DNA of 64,000 nucleotides, taken from assembly GCF_910591885.1 (NCBI RefSeq), contig NC_063272.1, forward strand, positions 10,862,364-10,926,363, read 5' to 3'. The position numbers and the translations under genes were made by a program. The notes beneath the pieces are model-generated. The model made no database searches and was not told the origin of the DNA. It saw only the letters and a list, made by a program, of their open reading frames with translations. The stretch is from Bombus terrestris. Taxonomy: Eukaryota; Arthropoda; Insecta; Hymenoptera; Apidae. Of this stretch, positions 23,370-36,100 are shown piece after piece (within the stretch, counting starts at the first letter, position 1; each line of letters opens with the position of its first letter).

Positions 23370-23872
23370 CAGCGATTTGCAAAAGTATTTGAATATTTAC
23401 CGTAGGAAAATGTTATGAATATATTATAACTGTTATACGAAACATTTTGAAACTTTATCAACTCGAAACGAGACACGACTATCGTGGCTATATTAATAAA
23501 GTTTGAAACCAATCGAAAAATATATAAATAAGTATTTACTAACAAAAATTGGTATACAATATGAATAATGATCTTAAACATATGATTAGTACTGAAAATG
23601 ATCTCACTAATAACAAATACTGTGGCTGAATGATTATTTAAATTTTTCTGACATCCCTATGAGGTATGCTTGTAATAAATATCTTATAATTTGTAAATAT
23701 ATATGTTTTCAAGATCGGTAAAAGTTTTTATCAAAATCATGAGTTAGTCGTGTTTTATTATAAGAACAGCGAAATCCGAAAATGTTTTGTATGTAACATA
23801 ATACGTCCATCTGCGTCATATAATCGTAAAGAAAATCGTTGGTTAGTGTCCAAATACTTTCATGATCTATTG
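23370..23872. mobile_element. Tc1/mariner-like non-autonomous element (MITE or relic) with terminal inverted repeats
   Basis: The left end reads TA|cagcgatttgcaaaagtatt tgaatatttacc. The right end, read on the minus strand, is TA|caatagatcatgaaagtatt tggacactaacc. The two ends align over about 35 bases with the core AAAGTATTTG shared, and both are flanked by TA, the target site of Tc1/mariner elements. The interior (about 500 bp) is AT-rich with stops in all frames and no transposase. The open frames at 23345-23581 and 23709-23966 (minus) are not coding. The element is diverged, so insertion is old. Confidence 0.6.
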
Positions 23873-26526
23873 TATAGATATTGCATCGATCTTCTTGTGC
23901 AGATCTACGAATAGTGAAACTATATAATATGAGTTTTAAGTAAAAATTAAATTTATACTCATACAATGAGTTCTAATCATATTAGATGTATTTAATCTGA
24001 AATTTTGTCAATATACCAGTTATTATTTAATCCGATTTAAATCAAATACGTGTAATGGTTTCGTAAAATGTTAATGCTTCAAAATATGCATATTTGATGG
24101 ATATGAAAATATTTCAAAATAGGAATTAAATTGGAAACATATATTTAGATACATGTTTAAATTTTAATATAACATAAAATTCGCGCAAATTAATATATAT
24201 GAAACAAAACAACCTACGTATCCTTAATGTGCATTATATTAAAGTAACAATAATATTTTGCGTGAGAATTAAACACCGATTTGACGAATCAATAACGAGA
24301 TATCATCCGATGAAAAATTCCTATACTCTGATGGCGCGATAATGATGTCGTCATTAAAATTTTTACATCTCATAAACGCACGTCAGAAGATATTAATATT
24401 AATCTGGATTTACTCGTGAAACGAAAGAATTAACGTGAATCTCTTCTATGGATAAATCCAAAGCTGTATCTTGGTTCGTATGTCATTTCGTCATCGGTTC
24501 ATCGATTTAAATCATAAATCCGATCATCGGAGGAAACAAATTGCACCAGGAAAATTATGAATTTCTGAAAAATTGATCACGTTTCAGCGCTGATGCTTTA
24601 TTCATTCCCTACAATCGAATAAAGCATTAATCTCGTTTGTTTGGCCACTTGCGCGTGATGAATTTAATAATGTCCCGTCTCTTTCGTATTCTGCTTCGCA
24701 GAGATAGTCGGTTCGCAAATTAACGATGTGAGGCGACACGTTGAAAAATGTAGAGATATCTTGAACAATGAAACATTCTAGGTAGGAAATTTTAACTATG
24801 GAGGGCCACATAGATGATTCAATATCTTTTTTATATTGTTAAAAATATGTAGCGATTATCGTAATGTTCATTTTTTAGCGACATTCAAAATATTGATTAC
24901 ACAAGGAAGACAGTCTTAGTGTTCATTATACTTATATGTAATTTTGCATACGATTGTAAACAAAAGGAGTACGAGTAACGATGATATAATGGTAATAATG
25001 GCATCAGAAGCGAGATCGGAGTAAGATCCATTTTTGGAATCAGCATTCCATTTTTGGAAGCATCGGAGAGTGCAACAGGACAGTTGCCATAGATATAGAT
25101 TAATTTGTGATAAATTGCATAACCGAATTCAAATGCTGCTGTCGACAATACACAATATTGTAAGTACTTCGTGTAAGCAGCATACAAGAACGCGAGAAGC
25201 GAGAATGAGAGATGTAGAACATGTGAGTGTACAGAATACGATAAATTCACTAAATGTAAATGAAAGGTGTACAAGTGACGGTGATAGCAGAAATCGTAAC
25301 AATGTATTAATAGAAACAGAATCGATTATTTGGTAATTCGATATCACGTTAACGGATTTATAGGGAAAAGTTTGTCGACCAAGAATTAATACACCTATAT
25401 CAGAGACGAATATAAAGAATTGGTAATACGTTTGTTGAAATTAAAGGAAATCGATAAAAAAATTTGTAATGTATGTAGTATAAATTCTGTTTCTCATAGA
25501 TATTAATCCTATATTTTATAAGAACGTGCAGCAGTTTCAAACCGAACAAAATATCGTCAATCTGTTTCTACGTTTCATCGAATAAAAAACCAATCCAATA
25601 TCAATAAAACGTTCATGAGCTTATATGTGAATTAATCTGATATTTTTCCTACTTTTTTTATTTCTTGAATATAGCGAAATCGTTTTGTGGGAAAAAACCT
25701 GGCACATTCTGTACATTATACCATGTATTACGATGTACTATAGCGAAATAAGTGACAGTATTTCAATAATATGTGACAAGGAATATCAAATTCACATGCC
25801 AACTAACGTGTTAGGCATAATTTCGATAAGAGCCACCATTGTGTGTAAGTGTCATCCAGTGAAGTCGACTCGAAGAGTCAAAGCGTTGAAACATTTATCG
25901 CCTCAATTCATAGTTAGTTGCCGAACGTATTCATCAGCCACGAAATCGGATTAAAGTTTTATTGTAGCGGAGACGTTATGCCAGTTATTCGTTTCTGATT
26001 GCGAATTGATTCGTATTTTAATCGTATTCATATACGATTTTCATTCTTCTTGTATTCTAAAAACAAGTTATACAAATTTGACATTTTAAAAAATATATAA
26101 AATTATCTATGCGCAAATTTTTATAATTCTTACAGATATTTAGAATTATGTAGAAAATATTATTTATTTAAATTATTGAATTCATTTTGTTACCCTCGTA
26201 ATCAACTTGTTGATTAAATTAAATTTCAGGAAATATACATGCATCTTAAAATACAGATGTTGTTGTATCTGTGTAACGTAACCGTTAATTAAAATTTATT
26301 GGTATACATTCAGTGAATTCGTCTCGGATTCTGTTACGTTAAATCTAATCCTGATCTAATCCTAAAGTATAACCTTGTTAGATACAAGGGAGTTGTAATG
26401 TAATTCATAGATATACTAGAATTGTAAGGGTTCCGAACGTTATCTAGGGATTGCATATCTATACAAGAGTTCCGAAACTGAACACGTTCGACAATGTTCT
26501 ATCAAAGCTCTTTGAGATATTAGGAA
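23873..26526. other. Intronic AT-rich tract, no supportable feature
   Basis: AT-rich sequence with scattered open frames. The pair on opposite strands at 24897-25274 and 25034-25336 overlaps in a moderately GC-richer patch, but neither has recognisable motifs or splice context. Nothing else is seen. Confidence 0.6.
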
Positions 26527-26586
26527 CAATATATATATATATATATACATATAGCGATATATATGTGTATGTCTACATATATATCG
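26527..26586. repeat. Imperfect (TA)n / (CATA)n microsatellite
   Basis: A run of TA dinucleotides with interspersed ca, cg and gt steps (acatatagcg, atgtgtatgtctaca). The sequence is nearly self-complementary around atatatcg/cgatatat and could form a hairpin. Confidence 0.7.
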
Positions 26587-26801
26587 TAGTTTGATCCATT
26601 TCTCGCTTCGAATACCCATTATATTAATTCATGTATATTTTACATAGATTACCAAAGATATTCTTTTTATTTCCTTTCCCCGTTAATGTGTTTCATGAAA
26701 ATAATTTTCATTTTATGAAATAAAGGACAAAAACTATACTTAGCTGTAACTAATGAACTCTAACAGTTTTTCAGCTAAATATTATACGTATATTACATTT
26801 T

Positions 26802-26820
26802 CTCTCTCTCTCTCTCTTTT
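26802..26820 (+). repeat. (CT)n microsatellite
   Basis: A short run of tctctctctctctctct followed by a T-rich stretch. Confidence 0.75.
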
Positions 26821-27475
26821 TGCGATAAATCGGGATGAAAGATTATAAGAAATAGGTACATTGTTTTTTATTTTTTACATTTTTTGCGGTTGTCTCTTTT
26901 TTCTATTATTGGCTAGTATACTTGTTATGTCTTTCTTAGATAGTAGGCTGTTTGGAAAGGTGTCTATACATGAAAATGATTGGTAAGTGACTATCTTTGG
27001 CAATATTTATGTTTCTCACTTTAGTTATTCGTCTAACTTTATTTTCTGATTTTTGAAATGGTCACTTTATCAGGTACTACCATTTCCTTATAAATTCTTT
27101 TATTTTATGATCGAATTAATTGATTACAATAAAATAAAATTTTAAAAATTATAAATTACGCTATAATATATAATATATCACATCTTATAATATATATGAT
27201 TTACGATATATAGATATTATAATATATAATATGTTCCTATAAACTTTATATTATAGGGTAAGGAAGCGCGTAGTAGAACGTAGTAGCATCACGTTACCAA
27301 AGCCCGGCACATCTGATAGATCAACCACTTATGTATGTACGTACATGTATGTAGTAGATTCTCTCGGATCAACGATTACCAACGGTGCATGGCCAAAGTC
27401 TGCTGATAACTCAGGTTATGTCTCGTTACAGGCTTATCGATCGACTCTACAATTCTATGGCGACGTATAATGGTG

Positions 27476-27525
27476 CACCTGCGTGTACACAGGTGTGTGT
27501 ATGTGTGGGTATGCGTATACAGGTG
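27476..27525. promoter_or_regulatory. Cluster of three CAGGTG/CACCTG E-boxes with inverted pair
   Basis: CACCTG at 27476-27481 and CAGGTG at 27490-27495 form an inverted pair around gtgtac, and a third CAGGTG lies at 27520-27525. They sit in a GT-rich patch that is GC-richer than its surroundings. CAGGTG is a recognition core for Snail/ZEB- and bHLH-type factors. Whether this is an enhancer is unknown. Confidence 0.3.
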
Positions 27526-30500
27526 TCTCAACTATACCAAGGCGATTTACAAGCGATTATAATGTTGCTCTTAACACGTCCATGACAACAGAATTTCGAC
27601 ATATCATTGCTTTATGAACAAACTCATAGCTGGTTTCCTTTTGTTTCATGAAATCATATGTATTTAATAATAACGATTCGAACTATATTATAATTATTGT
27701 GTGAAAACGCATATTTTTCTTTTTTTGAATTAAACAGTAACATTTTTAGCGTATTCTCTCCATTACAAGAATGAGAACGGTTTAATGAATATAAGTTGCA
27801 CGATATTTCATTTTCGCGCTACAAAGGAACTCTTTGCTATGAATTTCTTAGAAATTTCCAGCCAGACTGTTGCAAAGTGTTTCTTTAGCAGACTACAAAT
27901 TGAAGCGCGTTTACAGAGAAATACCATTATACTGATATCGATTGGATTATATGTGTAAACACAAATTTTATTCGCGTTAATTTCACCGAATTAATCGTTA
28001 CAGGTCTCACAATCTATGTAAGTAATACGCAGTAAAAAGGGCTTTGTCAGGAGGACGAGAACAAAATGAATTATAAGACAGAAGGAAAAATAAATATTCT
28101 AAATTGAACTGAGTAAGATCAATAAAATACATATATACATATATATACTAAAGATTTCTTATTAATTTTAGGAACACAGAAAATACGCGTCGATACAATA
28201 ACTGAGAGGAGAATATATCTATAGAACCGACGGTAATTTACCAAAGTACCCACACCAAACATCTTTGGAACAAACATAAGAACCAATTCAATTATTAAAC
28301 TTGAATCTGTAACTGTGCATTGTGTTCAGAACTGATCCAATTAGTCAGATTTATTTGGTTACTGTAAGTAGTAAATAGCGCGAACCTATTCTATAATCAA
28401 TTCCAAATATTCTGATAATTTCCGTAGTGAAATACTGTAATGCACGACTATTTTGAAACTACACACTATAAATTTCCTCTGCGCTGCAGTATATTTAAAA
28501 TGATAGTATGAAACATCGTAATGGTACGACAGTTAAAATTGAACGTTTCAATGAATAATAAAAGTGATGTTACTGGGAATGTAAATGCTTAAAACGTAAC
28601 AGTCACACAACTTCGTAATAAATGTTCCATAATGCATACAGCAGTCGAGAAAGTAAACTAATTTATCGAACGTGCGACAGTAGTTACATAATGTAGTACA
28701 ATCTATAATTTTCCAAAGATTTATTGTTCAAATTAAATGGACTGAGCCCGCTGGTGATTAATGGTAACGATTATAACAGCAATTATTCAATTTTTAATTT
28801 ATTTTAATACGTTGGACAGGAGTGTAATTGTTATTGATGTATACGTGGAAATGAATGGAATACGTTGCGAAGTTTTATTCGAAATACATGTATAGTACAT
28901 TTTAGAGGAAAACAATATGATAATAACAATGCGATTTGCATGATATACGCACAGATGTATACTGATTTAAATATAAATTTAATTGTAAATTTGAGAGCTC
29001 TATTGATACAAACATTTAGAAAACATTTTATACAAATATTTATATCATATTTAAATAATATCGTATATAAAAATTACTAAATCATTAAAAGGAGTAATCT
29101 TCTTTATTATTATCATTCATTATTCAATTTTAACTATTATCTGAATAGCTGCCGTAAGGAAATGTTAGATATTCTTAAATTGAATTTCAAATGAACATTT
29201 GAACATTTTAAGTGCACTTTATTTCATAAACATAAATAAAAGTTCAATACATGTTTTTCGAATTTCAGATCAATCTTTAATTACTGTATTACGTTATTTT
29301 TATAGAATATATACCTTTCGATCCTCACATTGTTCTTTTTTTATAGTACATTTTTGCAATGCATATATTAAGAATTTTTAAAATGATCATGCTAATATTA
29401 ATATATAAATTGTTTAGTTACCTTATATTGTAAGACTAGCAATATATGTAGATAGTTCGAAACTTTACAATGACTGTGTGTAGTCGTTTATTATGTTTCT
29501 AAGAACCATGGTGTACAATCCTCTGAATTAATTTGCGATGTTTCTGCTACCATTCTTGTCGTAATTACCTCAATAACAATGTATAGTAGTTTAGTAGTAG
29601 AAGTTTTGCCACTCACGTTTGAGCTGAGTGATATTAGCCTTATTATCTTATTGTAGGCAAATTGATATTGGCGTGTACTATTGCCGACAGTTGAGACAAC
29701 TCTAGAATAAGATAGTAAAACAACCGATTTATTAATCTTTACGCAAGGTGTTTTATTTTAATCAATTTACTTTATTTAGTTAATTTAAGTGCGAATATCG
29801 CTGAAAAATTATAATGGTTTACACAATTTTTCTGAAAAACACATAGATATACAATATGTGTCCCATAGCTTGTACACTTGATTGTAAAATAAGAAACAGT
29901 GTACATACAATTTTGTTTTTACACGGTAGATAGATTTCTGAAAAAATTGTGGAAAAACAGGTCGTATAAAGAATATAGAGTGTGCATGAAAAAATAGAAA
30001 GTTCCACACATCAAAATCCAGTACAAACAATAAATTATTATCGAACAAAGTCTATCAAAATTTCTATCAAAATATTTGGTTAAATCTTCATTTAATTTCT
30101 ATAATTTTGAACATATGTTGTTGCATATATAAAGATATTGTTGTTATAGAAATATATAAAGATGTTGTTATAAAGATATTGTATCTACCTACATATTGAA
30201 AATTTAAACAACAAAACAAATAATGAAAGTTTTTTCGATTCCTTTTATTAAACGCTTCTAACTTCAAACACGAAATGAACGATCAAAACTACTGTATGTA
30301 TTGGAGCAAAATTGGGCAGAATTGAACTGAATTTTCTTAAAAAATTTTATTCAATATTTTGGAATAATTTTGTCGATCGTACTATGATTCAAATTTCACT
30401 AAGAAGAATTGCCCAATTCGACGATTGCATTATTAGACCCATAGGAAACACATAGAATGGAAGAGCGCCCGCATCGCAAGTTCGACAATCGTTTATCATT

Positions 30501-32485
30501 TATCCTATATCACCTGTCGTCAACCTTGTATAGACGTATGCATCATAACATCCGTTTGTCCAATGTTCGTGTAATTGCAGCTTAACACGTTTACCATTGA
30601 GTGGATCTGATATGCTACCGTTTATGACAGTGCAAATGAATTACGAGTTACGAATTACTTACAGTATACGTTATTATATATATTTAATATAGCATTAAAC
30701 ATTAGCAATATTAACGTCGTTTGTCAGCTTGGAAGAATCTGCTTAATCTAAATTATAATTCAGAAGTTAAATACTCGGAAATGGAAATGAAGAATTTATC
30801 AATTAATAAAAATAATTCCATATGGTTTGACAATTACAACTGTTAGTTTCAATTTTTAGATTCTAAAAATTACCGATGTAACATTCTATTATGCATAGGT
30901 AGCTATGATGATTACGAAGAATAAAATTATTGCAGTTTGATTTATTTGTAAAAATAAATCATCAAAAATAAGCAAACCTTCAGGATATTTTTGAACGATA
31001 ATACATGCTAATAAAAAAACAAACTTTACATATACAAAATCCGTCTCTATGTAGATTTGTATGTACGAAACCTACATCTGTAGATATTCATATGTACTGT
31101 GAAACCTGTATAAAACTTATACTGTATTACAATCCTAAATCACCATACATATGTACAGATGTACATAACATATCCCCTTTACAGGGTATTCTCATCGAAG
31201 AAATTTCCAAAATTTTGATTTCTAATTTATATACATGTATTATGCATTCGAATTAACATCATCGAAATAAATTGATACACATATCATAAAAGCACAGGAC
31301 GACTCAAATCCGATATACAAGCACTGAACACATCAGACTGATAAAACTGTATCATCATCTACTTGCAACTAAGAAAACTTTTAATTTCTTAATCTTTTCC
31401 TTCGATCTCACGGATTCGATCGTTTCCCCTTAAACACATCGAATTGCACCTACTAATTGTAGCATAGTCTATGTATGGATAATATTCTACGTTCCACGAC
31501 AACAAATTATAATTAAGGTACTCGAGTGTTCTGCGCGATACTTGATACCGATCTCTTGTTACGTTCGCGATCTTGATTCCCGAAACATTAAATTAGGCGG
31601 TATCGCGAGCGTGAACACGAGGGTGGCGCATTATACGATTGCGTTACTCGGGTAATAAGTGTTGCCTAGCGTACATGGTGGCTAAGTAAATAGGCTGGAG
31701 CTCGGCCTATCAGAAGTTCCCCCGCTTGAAAATAAGAGACACTGGGATGGGGCAGAAATAGATAGATAGGGGGTTGTGCTGGTAAAGGGGCTGAAGAGGG
31801 GTAGAGGCGAAGGGATGAAGGTAACTCGGTTTATTGTAGCCGAGACGGAAACTCTGGCGCAGCGCTCCGGTGTAATTTGTGAGAAGATAATAACCGTCGA
31901 CCATGGACGCAGGTATTGAGGCTGTTCTCTTTTTTATTCACACTATGTATTGCATTTAAAAAAGGCAATCTCCGAAATAATTTGCGCGGTATCGGATGGT
32001 CGGTTTTCGTCGCGCGGCCACGCGCGACGAACACGCTTCCCGGAAATAATGCGGAAGAGTAAGTGGCGGAAGCGGACAGAAACCAGAGAGAGCTAACCGC
32101 GTTGCTGTGAGCGAATCGGTTTACAACTAACTGTTAGTTATTTAATCGTTGTTAACTCTGATATCGCTCTTTATTCGGTATATGTTACAGATATCTATTA
32201 GCTTCCTACGTGACGATAGACGATAGATATACAAAATTTTTACTTCGACTTTTGCTTTTACTCGGTAATAATGAAGCGTGAAAGTTGGATTATTTTATTT
32301 CTATTAACTGCTATTACCTAAAATACAGGCTAAGTTTCTTCTATGAAATATTAACATTAGAGTTTTAAAACTAGTTTCTGTACAAATAATGTGATCAGAT
32401 GTTATCATTTATAAACATAATGTAACAAGTATTTATATATTGATCAGTATTTTCCTACAGAACGGATAGATATTTTACATTTCAT

Positions 32486-32520
32486 TAATCTTAAACTAAT
32501 CTTAACTAATCTTAAACTAA
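32486..32520 (+). repeat. Short tandem repeat, unit taatcttaaac
   Basis: Three consecutive copies of (c)taatcttaaa with one copy shorter by an A. Confidence 0.7.
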
Positions 32521-32745
32521 TAATTCTGTTTTATTCCATCGGTCGTAGTTATAAGTATTTGCTGTTCGATATATTACTACGTGTAACAAAAGCTGCCTAC
32601 ATATTTGTAGCGTAAAAAGGCAGACATAAAATAGAATCAAATAAACGGAGGAATTTCGAACGAAGGAAATGTTGCCCATTTCCTTCGTTTCCAGGAACCA
32701 CGAAACGTGTTCCCATCTTTCGTTGAGGAGAACTTATCCTCATTA

Positions 32746-33174
32746 TTATAACGGTAACGTGGTTTTTAGCAAGCTACAGTTAACCAGCTTATTAACGTAA
32801 TTAACGCACAGAGAATCCTCGAAAGGGGAAACTTCCGGTGTCGTCGCATGAAGAAAAGAGGTTTCGTCCCCTCGCAATTTGATACGCGCCACAAAGAGAC
32901 CAGCAAGATGACGTTCTGTACTTCTATGGGACGTCCTTAGAGCGCTTTTTAGAATGTGAGCACAGGCTGCTCTTTGTCCGTGTATCGTTGCGCGAGGGTT
33001 AAAGTTAAAAAAGCTTTGATGTTCGCCCTCTGCCAGCCTTTGAATGTAAACGGCGAGTCGAAGTTTTTTCGTGTTACATTCTGCGGACCAATATACTTTT
33101 AAAAAATGCTTTAATTTTGGCCGTTTATAAAATTTTTTATTTACACGCTTTGCACACTCGTTGAAAGCTTTCAA
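32746..33174 (-). other. Unassigned open stretch of 142 codons
   Basis: The longest uninterrupted Met-initiated minus-strand frame in this part of the window apart from the 39.8 kb and 8.5 kb frames. The predicted protein is basic and lacks recognisable motifs, signal peptide or repeats; it ends at a stop near a patch rich in tta/ttg. It could be part of a lineage-specific gene, a transcribed non-coding region or a chance open frame in a GC-richer island. I do not claim it is a gene. Confidence 0.2.
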
Positions 33175-36100
33175 TAACCTTTTATAAACGACGATTCAAT
33201 GATGCACTGAAGCTATTGTATTTTACCAAGCAATGTAGGAAGGGATGTCTGGATTGTTTAGATCTTCGATAAATTAATGAAGAATTAATTGTTCAGTGAA
33301 ATGGAATAAATTTAATCATATCGTGCTAATTGGAAACAAGGTTTCTGATATAAAATGACGTGTAGATGTAAGAGTAAGTGAACGGAAAAGGATGTACATG
33401 TGTGTGTAGATACCATGATACAGAAGCAAGATTGAATCAAATTTACGTGAAATTGATTTGAAATCTAAAGGGAAACATATATTGAGCCATATTTCTTACT
33501 TTTTACAAAAAATCAATTTTAAAATTAAATATGTCGCAGACATATTTCGTTTTATTTATTGTAAGATCAAATACGCGTTTTTATTTCAATTTTTAACATG
33601 AACTATCATAGATTTATTAGGTATTTAAAAAAATATGTTTTTGGACTTAATAGGCTTTTCTTTATATTTTTCCTTTTATCTAAAAATTGGAAAATTTATA
33701 AATTTTTTTTTTTTTGGTATTGCAATACCCTTTTCATCGAGAAAAATTCTAAATATCGAGATTACAGCAAAAAAATGATTGCTCTGATTTTATTATATTT
33801 TCGATGCTTTGGCCATTGGTTGCTGAGTGAGTGAAGATTCGAACATATTTCAATATTTCAACAATTTACGACTTTTCATGCGCTATTTACCTTTTCCTTA
33901 GCCCGAGAATTCTTTACAGATAATCGATAACCGATGTATTATTACCGTTTGATCGGATTGAACTGATACCTAACTAATCTATACAATTCACGTTCCGTTG
34001 TAATTTACGAACTAAGAATGAAAAAAGACTCGAGAAGGATTGGTGAATTATTAACTCGACAGTGCATTTCTCAGTATTCAATCCGCCTCATTGAGAAACT
34101 CTCGTGTCTCGTTTTCAATTTTAAACGAAATACACTTTTAGCAAATCATATCTAAATCATATCAAAATATATATTTTCTTGCAGCTTTTCATATATTCGT
34201 AAGTCGTTATGAACCATGCTTTAATAACGAATATCTTTATTCCTATTTTGTGAGTTATTTACGTTTAAATTACTAAAATTATGTCACTAAATAATGTATT
34301 CTATATTGTAATTTTCACTTCGTTAATTTGTGTTTATTAATTTATACGTACGTAAGGTGATGTCAAGGATTAAAATTTATAATTCGAAATACCTATTATC
34401 CGTACTATTTCTAAAAACATATTCATTCGTTATACATATGTCGTTTTATAACGTGTAACATTTGTTGGTTCAGAAACAGGTATTTCTTAAAAAAGTCGTA
34501 AACTCGTCAAATATAGACACGAAATAAATATAAAACATTCCTTGATAAATCTAGTTTTATAAAAACATAAATATGTGGAATATAAAGATGCATTGTTGAA
34601 GTATTATCAGCTATATAAATCTGAATTTGCGTGTGAATAGTTTGTTCGATCTTCTCATAGACTACTTATTTCATATTAGAAATTCAAAGGAGAATTCTGT
34701 GCCTTTCATTTGACTGTCAACAGCAGTATTTCAGATGAAGATATCGAGTGTTGATAGCTCATTTTGTTTGGTATATAACTCAGAGAACGATCGCGAATCA
34801 ATAAAGCGCATATTTCGTATTTTAGTTTAACAAAAACTGTACCGAAATTATTGAAATCGCATTCTTTTATTTAGAACTTCATTTCATTACTTTTACAAAA
34901 TACTATCAGAAGTATTCTGCAAGAGATATTTTTTACATTACAATTGGTAACAGTTGTCAAATTAACATACAAAAGATAAAATCATTAGAAATTATTCATT
35001 ATTATTATTATTTCAATTTTTTTATCAAGTGCGTTAGAAGGCACATTTTTTTTATAAAAGAATCTTTTTCTACATTTAATCGCTACGATTATATTTAATT
35101 CTACCCGAATTCAGTAACAAGGAAGAAATCGATAGATACAATTCGTGTGGCCGTAATACTATTAGGCAACTCTTTCCTAGGACTCTAACGTCATTTCAAC
35201 ATATCCTTCGAAAGAATTTTTATTCCGAAAGTAAGGTAAAAGAAAAGCAAGGTAAGAAATTGGAAGTTTGCGCGGTATGGCAAGTTTAACCATCGCATCG
35301 TTGGAAAGTTCAGAATTTAAAAGCAGCAAATACTAACCCGTGTAACCCGCGTTCGAGCTTGCAATTTGATACGTCCGACAGTCCGACAACTAAACAAGTT
35401 ACGGGTAAGTTTCGTAGTCAACACGGTAAGTAACAATCTCGTGATTTTGTTATTATTACGAGATTATATTTTACCGTTTGTTAAAACTTCCTCCATGTAC
35501 GAAGAAAAGAAAGTTTCTGCTCGATGAACAAGATTAACATCTTATCTCTGTAACAATGTGAGTAATGTTAAGCAATCGCGTATTCAACCGCGAGGAAGAT
35601 CTCTCTGTTCCGATTTGGGAAACTCGAAGTAAACAATGTCATCTATCATTCCATTTACCATAAAGAGAAATCGAGAAATTTATTTTTATTTAGAAATTAA
35701 TTAATTAAACTGTATGATCATGAATAATACATATTGAAGATTAAATATGTTGAAAGACATTTGTTAGAAAATTTATTTGATATTTCCTTGAATTAAAGAT
35801 ACTCAGTAGAAGTATACTCAATAGAATCATATATTCTGATAGCATATCATTTCTATGATGTATGAAAAATCATAAAATAGTAGTAATTAATTTTTAATTT
35901 TTAATTTCAAAAAGCAGTAAACATTATTTTAACATAAAGATGCTGCAATTCATTTGTGTAATGTTATCAAATCAATATTTGATCAATTATAATATTTAAT
36001 TATATTTGTACGATATGTAAAAATTAAACTTCTTTGGGTAAAAGTAAGTATGATGAGATTCATATACTTATTTCACCTTTGTAACATTAGTTTTTTTTGT

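Larger units (their letters stand above)
26587..32640. other. Intronic tract, mostly AT-rich, no gene seen
   Basis: Apart from the microsatellite and E-box cluster listed separately, the tract has no coding signal. A GC-richer patch with open frames on the minus strand lies at 31660-32110; its 60-70 codon frames are not recognisable. Small direct repeats occur at 30126-30184 (tataaagatattgtt type) and 32486-32520. Confidence 0.6.

Noticed and set aside
25034..25336. 100-codon plus-strand frame with antisense 125-codon frame
   Set aside because: Mutually antisense frames in a moderately GC-richer patch, no motif in either.
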